Positions 9,148 to 18,900 of a DNA stretch of 64,000 nucleotides are shown here, in pieces. How positions within the stretch are numbered: the first letter of the stretch is position 1; every line of letters begins with the position of its first letter. Source of the stretch: Xenorhabdus koppenhoeferi (lineage in GTDB: Bacteria > Pseudomonadota > Gammaproteobacteria > Enterobacterales > Enterobacteriaceae); contig NZ_FPBJ01000003.1 in NCBI RefSeq assembly GCF_900116635.1, positions 1 to 64,000 on the forward strand, in the 5' to 3' direction. The notes beneath the pieces were generated by a model. It searched no databases. It was not told where the DNA came from and saw only the letters and a program-made list of their open reading frames with translations. The position numbers and the translations under genes are program-made.

Positions 9148-12100
9148 TCAATGCAACTGCTGCTCCACTAACGCAATCAAATTTGTCAGAGAGGCTTGCG
9201 GGTAAAAGGCTTTGAGTTTTATCTCAATGGAGAAATGGGCGTTGATTTTCGCCAACAAACGCGCTGCCATCAGAGAATCCCCCCCTAATACAAAAAAATT
9301 ATCCTCCAGAGAAACAACATGGTGATTCAGTATCCCGCTAAAATAGGATAGAACCTGCTCTGCTACTTCAGAATTCAGTTCAAATTCCATATGCGGTTCT
9401 TCAACAGAAGGAACCTGATTCAGCCCTAACGTCAATAATGCAGCAGTGTCAATTTTGTTGTTAATTGTATAGGGAATGGCTTCAATTACCCGCAATTGTG
9501 TTGGGATCATGTAGTTCGGTAATTGGCCCTGCAAATGCTGTTTGACCCTATCAATAAGTTCTCGGTCAGTTCCTGTAAACACTGAAGATACAACCAGATA
9601 ACCACAAAGCCGTTCATGGGGCTGTTTTTCAACTATAACCACAGCTTTATCAATATCCGGTATCTGCTTAATCCATGATTCAATCTCTTCCGGTTCAATT
9701 CGATAACCTCGGAGTTTAAGCTGCTTGTCTTTCCGTCCCAGACACAATAATTTGTTATCTTTGATAAAACAGGCCAAATCCCCTGTTTTATAAAGGCGTT
9801 CTCCATTAATCTTCGAGAATGGATCATCAATAAACGCATCGGCTGTTAAATCGGGACGTTGCCAATACCCTTTAGCCACCCCTTCTCCCCCAATGAACAG
9901 CTCTCCCATCACACCCAGTGGTTGATGACACCCCCGCTCATTAAGGACATACATTCGTGTATTGGCGATAGGCGATCCTATCGGTAACACCCCCTGATGG
10001 CTGTGTATGTCTTCATCCGCGAGACTCAAACGCTCCACGCAGCAACCCACAACAGCCTCCGTCGGGCCGTATTCATTAAAATAGACACTTTCAGGGGCAA
10101 TCATCTTGAGATAATCCAAATGAGCACGACTCATTTGCTCACCACCGACCACAATCACCTTAATATCCAGTGGAGATTGTTTGTGGTTTAAATTAAGTGC
10201 CAAATGTTCCAGTTGTGAAGGTGTAGTTTTCATTAAACCTAATGGCTTATTTAGCTCAAGCAAACGCAATAATGCCTCATCCTGCCTCTCCTGTGATTCA
10301 AAAAGCATCACATGCCCCCGAGTCATCAATGGCAGGAGCAAACTGGTTATGGTGGCATCAAATCCAAAAGACGTGGTTACGGGCACTCCCTGACCGTCTA
10401 AGTCATTCGCACCTGTCGGCATATAAGTTCGTGCGGCCCAGTTAAGATAGTTGTTAAGACCTTTGCGATAAATTTCAACCCCCTTAGGCTTCCCTGTCGT
10501 ACCCGAGGTATAAATCATGTAACAAAGATCGTTTTTTTCCTCAGTACGTTTCCAACGAAATATTGAAGAAATACAGTTAGTATAATTATCACCACTCCCC
10601 GTTTCCCATTCATTTTTCAACTTAACAACAGGGATATTGAAATGTGTGATTGCCTCCAGCAAAGACACATTCTCACCCGCAGCTTTTTCCTCTATCACGA
10701 TGGCATCGGGACAGGCATCCTCAACAATCAGGCACAATCGATTGAGGGGTAAGTCACTATCCACGGGTATCCATATTATTTCTTCGGTCAAGCAGGCGAC
10801 AACCGTCGCTAACGCCAAAGGGCTGGCACTTGAAAAAATCACCACCTTCGCCTGGCGTGATGTATCTGCAATAATATGAGTACGCAATTCATCTGCGATC
10901 TGTTGACTCAAACCATGCAATTTCTCATAGCTGAACCTCTCAGCATGTGATCCCTGCCAATATTCAATCGCCGTTAGCCCGGGTTCATTATTCAATTGTC
11001 GGAAAAAGTGCTGACAAAAATCGTCCTGAAAGACAACATCAGTCTGGTTGAATGCCACAACCTGACGTTGATAATCCACTTCATTCAACAAAGATAGTGC
11101 TGACACCTCTTGATCAACATTAAGCATCATTGCTGTGCATATTTGCTGATAGCTGTCGCTTAATACTTCGGCATAATCGGTCACAACATGTGCGTATTGA
11201 TATTCAAAACATATCTCTACGGTATCCAGATGATTAATCACAAACAGCGTTAATGGGAACTTCCCCCCCACAGGCGTCAATTCATGCTGACGGGCCTGTG
11301 TTCCTGATAATGACCAGTCTCCCTGACCCACAAAATAGTTGTACATCACATTAAATAACGGAGCCTGAGTGATTTGTTGTGCATTGCTGACACTGCGTAC
11401 AATATGGTTGTAAGGAAATTGCTGGTGTTCGATGCCGTTGTAAAGCTGGTGACTAAGCTGAGCGGCGATATTGGCAAACGTGATTTGCGGATGGAAAACG
11501 ATTTTAATCGGTAACACATTAATAAAATAACCTATCGTTTTTTCCAAACGAGGATCATCGCGCAAAGACGTGGGCACACCGAAAACAATAGTTTGCTGGC
11601 CTGTCAGCCGATACAGCAAAGAAGCATATACAGTGAAGTAACCCAGTGCCGGTGAAATGCCCAAAGTAGCGGCACAATGATTAAAAGACGTGACCAAAGA
11701 AGGCGTTAATTGATATCGAACCATCCCCCCTTGCTCATTTTTTGATGGTGCAGGGTTGCCAATAGACAGTTCCAAGCGTCCATCAACCCCCACCAGCTCC
11801 TTCAACCAATAGTCTTCATCATCGTTCAAATATTCACCATTGAGCAATTCATTCTGCCACGCGGCAAATTCAGCGTATTCAAGGCACTCATCACCTGTAT
11901 CTCTGGATAGACTCTCCCCTGCATAGACGGTAGCAATATTATTGAGAATCAATGCCACTGAGTCATTGTCACAAATCAGGTGATGGAGGCAGAAATGCAG
12001 AATATGGCTCTGCTCTCCCAACTTCACCAGAGAGAAACGAGCCAGACCCGGTTGATTCAACGTAAACGGCGTTTCCAAATTTCTTTGACAATGTGCCAAT

Positions 12101-12438
12101 GCCAGTTGCAGCCGATCATGGTCATTCAGTGCGATATCCTGCTCAGATAGATCCACAACAGTAACGGGCAGCTCAATCTCAGGATAAATGTGCTGGACTA
12201 ACCCTTGATCGCTTTCGACAAATGCAGTGCGAAAAGCTTCACTGCTTTGTACCGTCTGCGCAATCGCGTCCAGCAACCTGTTTTGATCCAGTGAGCCTGT
12301 CAATTCGTAGGTTACAGGTACAATGTACAGCTGTTTTTCGGTCAGTTGCTCTGCCAGCCACAAATCTTGCTGACCCGCAGATACCAAGACTTCATCAATC
12401 TCAAAAGCTGCAAATTTTGCGTCTCTTATCTCGCTCAT
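9148..12438 (-). CDS. single-module NRPS, C-A-PCP
   Basis: 1096 aa. The condensation domain (about residues 12-440) has SAGQQDLWLAE and the catalytic HHLICDN (about 152). The adenylation domain (about 470-1000) has intact cores: YTSGTTGKPKGV (about 643-654), NEYGPTEA (about 790), YKTGDL, and NNKIDTAAL with the A10 lysine. The carrier protein has LGGDSL with the phosphopantetheine serine near 1053, and the protein ends soon after, with no TE or reductase. My hand-read specificity code is D-A-T-K-V-G-E-V-G-K. This differs from the classical Asn code (D-L-T-K-L-G-E-V-G-K) at positions 236 and 299, so Asn or an Asn-like residue is predicted. It overlaps the Rieske gene by 4 bp and is probably the terminal module. 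Confidence 0.95.
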   Translation of the reverse strand: MSEIRDAKFAAFEIDEVLVSAGQQDLWLAEQLTEKQLYIVPVTYELTGSLDQNRLLDAIAQTVQSSEAFRTAFVESDQGLVQHIYPEIELPVTVVDLSEQDIALNDHDRLQLALAHCQRNLETPFTLNQPGLARFSLVKLGEQSHILHFCLHHLICDNDSVALILNNIATVYAGESLSRDTGDECLEYAEFAAWQNELLNGEYLNDDEDYWLKELVGVDGRLELSIGNPAPSKNEQGGMVRYQLTPSLVTSFNHCAATLGISPALGYFTVYASLLYRLTGQQTIVFGVPTSLRDDPRLEKTIGYFINVLPIKIVFHPQITFANIAAQLSHQLYNGIEHQQFPYNHIVRSVSNAQQITQAPLFNVMYNYFVGQGDWSLSGTQARQHELTPVGGKFPLTLFVINHLDTVEICFEYQYAHVVTDYAEVLSDSYQQICTAMMLNVDQEVSALSLLNEVDYQRQVVAFNQTDVVFQDDFCQHFFRQLNNEPGLTAIEYWQGSHAERFSYEKLHGLSQQIADELRTHIIADTSRQAKVVIFSSASPLALATVVACLTEEIIWIPVDSDLPLNRLCLIVEDACPDAIVIEEKAAGENVSLLEAITHFNIPVVKLKNEWETGSGDNYTNCISSIFRWKRTEEKNDLCYMIYTSGTTGKPKGVEIYRKGLNNYLNWAARTYMPTGANDLDGQGVPVTTSFGFDATITSLLLPLMTRGHVMLFESQERQDEALLRLLELNKPLGLMKTTPSQLEHLALNLNHKQSPLDIKVIVVGGEQMSRAHLDYLKMIAPESVYFNEYGPTEAVVGCCVERLSLADEDIHSHQGVLPIGSPIANTRMYVLNERGCHQPLGVMGELFIGGEGVAKGYWQRPDLTADAFIDDPFSKINGERLYKTGDLACFIKDNKLLCLGRKDKQLKLRGYRIEPEEIESWIKQIPDIDKAVVIVEKQPHERLCGYLVVSSVFTGTDRELIDRVKQHLQGQLPNYMIPTQLRVIEAIPYTINNKIDTAALLTLGLNQVPSVEEPHMEFELNSEVAEQVLSYFSGILNHHVVSLEDNFFVLGGDSLMAARLLAKINAHFSIEIKLKAFYPQASLTNLIALVEQQLH

Positions 12439-13652
12439 GCCTGATTTACCTCCTTCCCACCTTGACGCAAAATAGCCCCCAAGTTGCGATGTAACTGACC
12501 AATCAGAGATTCTGCTTCACCATAGAGCAAGCTGGGTGCGCTACTGACTTCCAAATTTCTTTGGACTTGTTCAATAGCCTCATAATCCTCTTCCAGGGCT
12601 TCCGCCAGATATTCCACATCCAATTGGCATACCTCACTTATCTCTGCGTCAGTTTTATGAATAAAATTGAATGTCTTAGACCAGGTTTGATTCGCTGACA
12701 CAGGATGATAAAAAGAGACAAAAACATGATAGGGCTGCACCCCTATAATCACATTCGGAAACAGCAAATACGTGGCAACCATTTCCCGGCGAGTTTTATG
12801 TGGTGTTTGCCGACGAACCTGCGCCAAATTTTTCAGTGGGGTCAGAATCCGGCCATGCTGCGCAAAAGAATCCAGCGAGTAGAGCTGACCATTCAGTGTA
12901 GGAGCGAGACTATTCCGGTGTAAGGATTGGACATGATAATATTCGATAAAATTTTCAATCAGTAATTTCCAGTTGGCCCTGACCATCCTTTCACGGCAAT
13001 TCAGCAACTGGTGTTGTTCAAAACCGATAGCAGACATCTGATCTTCAATGTCAGCAAACCAATGTTCCAAAGAAAAACCGTGGTTAGGTTCACCGGGCAT
13101 CTGCCACAACATACTGAATTTTTTCTGGGCAACAATTGAGGTCAACGAACGATATTGCTCGGGTATTTCCGGAAAAGCTTCCTTCCAGCGTGCGGCGATC
13201 AGATTACCCTGATGGCTGAATGACCAACTGTGGTAAGGGCAGATAAAGGCCTTTTTGCACCCTTCGCCATGATGTTCAAGTCTGGCTCCACGGTGTGGGC
13301 AGACATTTTCAAATACAGCACAGCGATCATCATCGACTTTACTCACAATCATGGGAACACGCCCTTGATAATCGACTGTAATAAAGTCACCGATTTTCTC
13401 CAGTGATTGGATAGGTGCTATAAACTGAGGGATCTTTTTCCACAGCGTCTGCTGTTCATTATTAAAATAATTCTGACAAATATAGTGCTTAATTTGGCTC
13501 TCATATATTCCAACCGGTTCAGTCGAAATATACGAGTGACGCTGCTCAATAATATCGATGAAATAATCAGCATAAGGAGAAAATACGTCATTCAGAACAC
13601 TTTCTCCGCCTTCGGGTAATTTGCCTGTCGCATTGATGTTAGTATCACTCAT
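12435..13652 (-). CDS. Rieske non-heme iron oxygenase (CntA-like)
   Basis: 405 aa. The N-terminal Rieske [2Fe-2S] domain has CPHRGARL (Cys118, His120) and CPYHSWSF (Cys138, His141). The catalytic domain has NFIEYYHVQSLH, giving iron ligands His240 and His245 with Asp356 as the likely third. The residue bridging the two iron sites is Glu237 rather than the more common Asp, as in carnitine monooxygenase CntA. It should oxidise a pathway intermediate, but no reductase or ferredoxin gene lies in the operon, so electrons must come from elsewhere. It shares one base with the upstream gene and overlaps the downstream NRPS by 4 bp. The substrate is unknown. Confidence 0.9.
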   Translation of the reverse strand: MSDTNINATGKLPEGGESVLNDVFSPYADYFIDIIEQRHSYISTEPVGIYESQIKHYICQNYFNNEQQTLWKKIPQFIAPIQSLEKIGDFITVDYQGRVPMIVSKVDDDRCAVFENVCPHRGARLEHHGEGCKKAFICPYHSWSFSHQGNLIAARWKEAFPEIPEQYRSLTSIVAQKKFSMLWQMPGEPNHGFSLEHWFADIEDQMSAIGFEQHQLLNCRERMVRANWKLLIENFIEYYHVQSLHRNSLAPTLNGQLYSLDSFAQHGRILTPLKNLAQVRRQTPHKTRREMVATYLLFPNVIIGVQPYHVFVSFYHPVSANQTWSKTFNFIHKTDAEISEVCQLDVEYLAEALEEDYEAIEQVQRNLEVSSAPSLLYGEAESLIGQLHRNLGAILRQGGKEVNQA

Positions 13653-14665
13653 TAAGCATCTCCTTCTACCAAAATAGTATTCGCGAATGTCTGAGATTGG
13701 GTTATATATGTGTTGTAAAAATCAAAATAGCGATAAACAAATTCCAGATTTGGCGTGGCAATATTGACACGTTGACTCAATTCAATAAAGGAAGCCAGTA
13801 AAGTATCGGCTTCTGTCTCTCTGCCATTGATGACATCCAGCACCAAAGAGGAATTAACATCGGGAATTGACAGGAGATACCCTGTGGATTGATGTCGGAA
13901 ATGTTCACTATCTTTGACATATCCGGTTTTTTCACCAATAGCAGTGCATTCATCAATGATCGATTGAATCACTGTTCGGGAACCAATATTACTCATCGCT
14001 GTCTGTACTCCGGTGCGGATTAATCCGCATACAGACGCTGCCGCATTAAGTGTGTTTTTGGCAAAGACCTTATGTATGATATCTTCGCAGTCTTCAAAAG
14101 GTATTCCGGCTTGATTGAGTAAATCCAAAACCGCCAAAATATCAGCTTCTGCCTGTTCGGTGAGTTCAACGCAACCAAGATAACTGGTTTTCAAGAACAT
14201 CACTTTCAGGTTTTGTTTGCCATGCAATACCACTGAAAAATTGAGCACGCCACGGATCACCGTGACACCTAATTTTTCGTCAATAAAGGGCTGTTCTGTG
14301 GCAAAACCATTTTGAAAAATAACAACAGGGCTGCGAAGCCGATATTTATAGCGCGACAATTGCCGACAAATGTACTGATTGGAAACTGTCTTACTACACA
14401 CATACAATTGATCAAAATCTTTTGACAGAAAATCAGCATAGTCAGTGAAATGACCATCAATAATAATACTGTCGGAGTTTTCACTCACGACCTGTCCATG
14501 ATTTTCATTATCACTGAGTAGTATTTGACGAATTTGGCGGATAGGATGTGCCTGATTTCTGATACCCCGTGAAGATAATAAGAAAACCTGACACCCTTGT
14601 TTTTTACATTGATAAGCTAAATAACATGCAACGGCCCCTGTACCGATAATGCCTATCCTGAGCAT
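13652..14665 (-). CDS. ketopantoate reductase-like (ApbA/PanE family) oxidoreductase
   Basis: 337 aa. The N-terminal Rossmann fold has GIIGTGAVACYLA (residues 5-17). The C-terminal helical domain has the catalytic Lys203 and Asn207 (KNTLNAAASV) and the GRETEAD segment with the conserved acidic residue (about Glu285). Family members reduce alpha-keto acids to alpha-hydroxy acids with NADPH. Placed inside a natural-product operon, it more likely reduces a pathway keto acid than supplies pantoate. It sits between the MFS gene (1-bp gap) and the Rieske gene (1-bp overlap), so it belongs to the same transcript. Confidence 0.88.
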   Translation of the reverse strand: MLRIGIIGTGAVACYLAYQCKKQGCQVFLLSSRGIRNQAHPIRQIRQILLSDNENHGQVVSENSDSIIIDGHFTDYADFLSKDFDQLYVCSKTVSNQYICRQLSRYKYRLRSPVVIFQNGFATEQPFIDEKLGVTVIRGVLNFSVVLHGKQNLKVMFLKTSYLGCVELTEQAEADILAVLDLLNQAGIPFEDCEDIIHKVFAKNTLNAAASVCGLIRTGVQTAMSNIGSRTVIQSIIDECTAIGEKTGYVKDSEHFRHQSTGYLLSIPDVNSSLVLDVINGRETEADTLLASFIELSQRVNIATPNLEFVYRYFDFYNTYITQSQTFANTILVEGDA

Positions 14666-14666
14666 C

Positions 14667-15917
14667 TTATTTCCCCCCTATAGCTAATAACAATTTTCTT
14701 GTCGTAATAAGCAAGGGAGGTAATATCAGTAGGGTGATCCCAATAAAATAAAGATCCATCGGGTTATTCTGCCCCCAAATCGCCCATCCTCCCTCTTGAG
14801 CCAGCAAAATTTCCAAAACAATCCCAGTGATAAGATAAATAATAAAACTACTGAATGTCTTCACCAAATTACGCAGGGCAAAAACGCGGCCATGATATAT
14901 TTTCGGCACAACGGTCTGCCATAATGTTTGCATTTTGATAATGCTTATCCGCATTGTGATAAAACTGAGTGCAATACAAATACCGGAAATATAAACATTT
15001 TTTATCTGCGTCAATACCACAAAACCAATCGCAAACAGAAACTCCAGCCACAATAACGGCATATGCTTCAATATCCCGGGCTGCCAGGCCGATATCAAGC
15101 TGACAATCACCATAGATACCCCACCGATAGACATCATGTAACCCGCGTCTGCGACAGAAAAATAGGTTGTGAAATAAGGAACAATGGTGATTAATGTCCC
15201 CCCAACCAAAATGCCTTTAAATAAAGTGTACGCGATCATATAGGTCATTTCTGGTGATGCCTTAACCAATCGGACACATCCCATATCAGGAAAGATGATT
15301 TTCCAGTTCAATTTAGATAATGTGCCATTATCGGACGGCAGAAACTGCACAGCACTTATCCTGAACAACAGTCCTGCGGCAAATGCGCTGACCATAAAGG
15401 TGAGAAGATCAACCGTCAGCACGATGCCTAACCCATAGTGAGAAAACAGAAACGCACCAACAACCGGAGCCAACATTTGTGGCAATGAATCGCTGAGACT
15501 GCCCAACGCATTTGCACGGTTTAATGAAGATTGCGGTACCAGCCGATAGACCAGCGTGCTGTAACAATCAATCTGTAACGCTGTCAGTACACTGGTCAGA
15601 GCGATGTAAAGATAAACCACGATGGTATTGATGTAACCAAAGTAATTGAACAAAAGCACAATTGCCAGAGCCAGGCCCGCAATACCTTCCGTCAGTAATA
15701 ACACTTTGCGTTTATCGTAATGATCAATCACATAGCCTACTAACGGCATCAGTAAAAAGGCCGGAAGCACCAAGACTAAATACATATTCGTATAAGCCAT
15801 GACTGACATTTGTTCCTCAAGCAGCCATAACCCGAACGCAAATTCCGTCAGCTCACTGCCAAAAATCGATACGGCTATGCCAATCCAAAGCGGATAGAAT
15901 CCATGTACACCCTTCAT
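14667..15917 (-). CDS. MFS exporter of the biosynthetic cluster
   Basis: A 416-aa major facilitator protein with about twelve hydrophobic segments and the MFS loop motif GYVIDHYDKRKVLLLTEG between helices 2 and 3. It resembles the DHA3/EntS-type group that exports peptide natural products and siderophores. The start ATG overlaps the stop of the preceding megasynthase by 4 bp. It is inferred to export, and give self-protection from, the product; no other resistance gene is evident in the operon. Confidence 0.88.
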   Translation of the reverse strand: MKGVHGFYPLWIGIAVSIFGSELTEFAFGLWLLEEQMSVMAYTNMYLVLVLPAFLLMPLVGYVIDHYDKRKVLLLTEGIAGLALAIVLLFNYFGYINTIVVYLYIALTSVLTALQIDCYSTLVYRLVPQSSLNRANALGSLSDSLPQMLAPVVGAFLFSHYGLGIVLTVDLLTFMVSAFAAGLLFRISAVQFLPSDNGTLSKLNWKIIFPDMGCVRLVKASPEMTYMIAYTLFKGILVGGTLITIVPYFTTYFSVADAGYMMSIGGVSMVIVSLISAWQPGILKHMPLLWLEFLFAIGFVVLTQIKNVYISGICIALSFITMRISIIKMQTLWQTVVPKIYHGRVFALRNLVKTFSSFIIYLITGIVLEILLAQEGGWAIWGQNNPMDLYFIGITLLILPPLLITTRKLLLAIGGK

Positions 15918-18900
15918 TCAGCCATTCCCTTTTTTTTACGACGACGAGCCTGCAATACAGGTCTTTCTTCTCTTTTTTCTGACGATATATGGCTATCTGG
16001 TACAACTGATACAGGTATTTCTCTGTTCGTCATCAACATGGACTCGATCCATTCGATAAGGTCAGCCAAGGTTGAGCAAGCCATAAATTCTGGCAATTTG
16101 AGGGTAATTCCGTGTTCCTTTTGCAGTGCAGACAAAATTTTAATCGCCGTTAACGAGTCTCCTCCCAACGCGATGAAACTATCGTTCATATCCAGCTCCC
16201 GTTGCCCAAGATGAGCCAGCAATAAACGACCCGCAGAACTGTTCAGATCTACTGGTGAGGATGGCTGCTCAACACGGTTGCCATCATGGGACGGTAAAGG
16301 ATGATTTTGTGAAATATGTCCCGGCAACGGGAACTGCTTTATCGATACTTTGCCATTAGCTGTTTTCGGGAATTCAGGCAGATATACAATGGTATGTGGC
16401 TGCATATAATGAGCAAAATGTTCACTGATAAACCGACGTATCCGTTCACTTAGCGCTTTTTGTTCGGCCTTATCTGCCTGAGTCTTCACATAACAGAGTA
16501 ATTTTGTGTCCGCGACAGGGATACTCACATCAATCACGTTGTTTGTCGTCAGTACAACCTGTTCAATTCCTTCCCACTGGGCAATGGCACTTTCTAACTG
16601 AGTGGGTTCAATGCGATATCCCCGCACTTTGATCTGAAAATCGGTACGCCCCAGAAATGACAGGCTTCCCTGTTCATCCATGCTGACCAAATCACCGGTT
16701 TTGTACATAAGTGGCGCGGCATGATGACATGCTTCTGCCGGAATATAAGGATCAGCCACATATTTGGCCGCGGTCAGGGCATCATTACCAAAGTATCCCT
16801 TAGTTACCAGCGGACCACCGATATACAGTTCCCCCGGCTCGCCACGGGTCACGGGTTGACCAGACTCATCCAACACATAGAATCCCGTATTGGGCAATGG
16901 CTTGCCAAGCAGCACCGTTTCACCTATGGGGGTATCAGTCATTACCACGGAATCTGTAGCGGTAATGGTGGTTTCAGTCTGTGCATAAGCATTGGAGAAA
17001 ATGACACCTTCAGGCACGCACTGTTGCCATTTTTTCAACGTTTGTGGATCAACTTTTTCAGTTCCCACTAAAATGCGCCGTAAGTGGGATGGATAATCCA
17101 TAGCAGGATCTGCCAGACTATCTACCCATCCCTGCCAATAGGCAGATGGTAAATCAGCCAGAGAAACTTGTTGTTCAATCAATAATTGATTGAAGTCAGC
17201 AAAAGTATCCGGTGGTGTATCACCGAAAAAGACAACACTCCCTCCTGCAACCCAAACAGGGAACAGTTCTTCAAGAACAATGTCCCAGCATAAATCGGTA
17301 AATTGAAGCATTCTGTCTTCTGGATGAATATCCAAATACTCCTTCATCATCAGACAATGGTGAGCAATCGCGCCATGAGAATTCATCACACAATTGGCTT
17401 TTTGGGTACTCCCTGAAGTACAGGTAATGTAAGCTGTCTGGCCGGCTGGTATCTCTTTTCCGGGGTTTTGCAGCAATGTGCTATTTTTCTCAGTAACTCC
17501 GCATTGACGCAATAACGTTTCTTCATCGTAAAAGTTGAAAGACCGGACATGAGAAAGCGTTTTCAATAACGAAACAAGCGTATCATTTCTCACCTCGTTG
17601 CCATCATTCAGAGCGCCATAATCCCCGTCGATAAGGGCAAATCGCGGGTTCAGTTCTGAAAGCAGGAATTCAATCTGGGTATCAGGCAATTTTTTATCAA
17701 CAGGCACGTACACACCCCCCGCTTTCAGTACAGCTAATACCGAGACAGCCAAAGGAATTCCACGGCGTACACTGACAAAAACCGGTTCTTCCGGCTGTAG
17801 CCCCTGATTCAATAGAGAATGAGCTAACGCATTTGCCTGTCGGTTTAATTCAGCAAATGAAAGCTGACGTTTCCCTGCTTTCAAACTGACATCAATTAAT
17901 GCGCATGCCTGTGGCGCATCAACAACACCTTCCTCAAATAAAGCATGGATCGGTGCTCTGTACAGCAGATCTTTCCGCAATGGTCCAATCGCTATGGAAG
18001 GCGTATCCAGCGAATTCAAATAAGCAATAATATCTGCTAACGTCAATATGTCAGATTCAGGGAAATTAATGAGATAATGCAATAACTGGATCAGCTTGCC
18101 TGACAGCGTTTTGATTTGTTCCTTGCTGTAGGCTTGCGCTGCATACTCCCAATGGAGATATAAATCATCTTCGCTATGAAACACATCCAAAGATAATTGA
18201 CCTACAATGTAACGCTTAGGGTTATCCAACAGTAAAAACCAACTGTCACTGTCATTAAGTTTGAGTTTACGGGGACTAAAGTTGAAATCATAATTGAGAT
18301 AACGTGTTACCTTGTCCGAACGATACCCCAGACTGCAATTTTGTATCGTCAAATCGTCAACGGTAATATCCTGATTGGAAAAAATATCCAGTAATTGTTC
18401 ACACGTCAGATCAAAATATTCACTGAAATGTTGTTCATCCCTGCGGGTATTCACCCGAACAGGCAACATTGCGGTCGTTAAACCTACCAGATTGTCGAAG
18501 TTATCAAAATTACGCCCTGATACTGAAGTAGACATAACAAACTGAGATTGCTTAAGCACCGTCCCCAGAAAAATAGAATAGACGGTATACATCAACATAT
18601 AAGGTGTTACACGTTGTTTAGCAGCATAAGCCAGAATTTCAGAGGTCAGTTCAGGCGGCAATTTATCAAGGTGGAAACCACCCGTAGCAAGCACTTCTTC
18701 CCCCCCTGTCAGTACCGCAGGATCGGGCGCCGGTAAATTAGCCAGGTCCGTCTGCCATCCAGACAGATACTTATGCCAGAATGATTTTTGATGAATAAAC
18801 TCTGGTATTTTTTTGAATGCAGCCAGACGGTTCAGATACTCCTCGTATTGCATTGCGGGAGGTAAATCACGGTTTCCATGATAAGCCGCCGCCAATTCAT

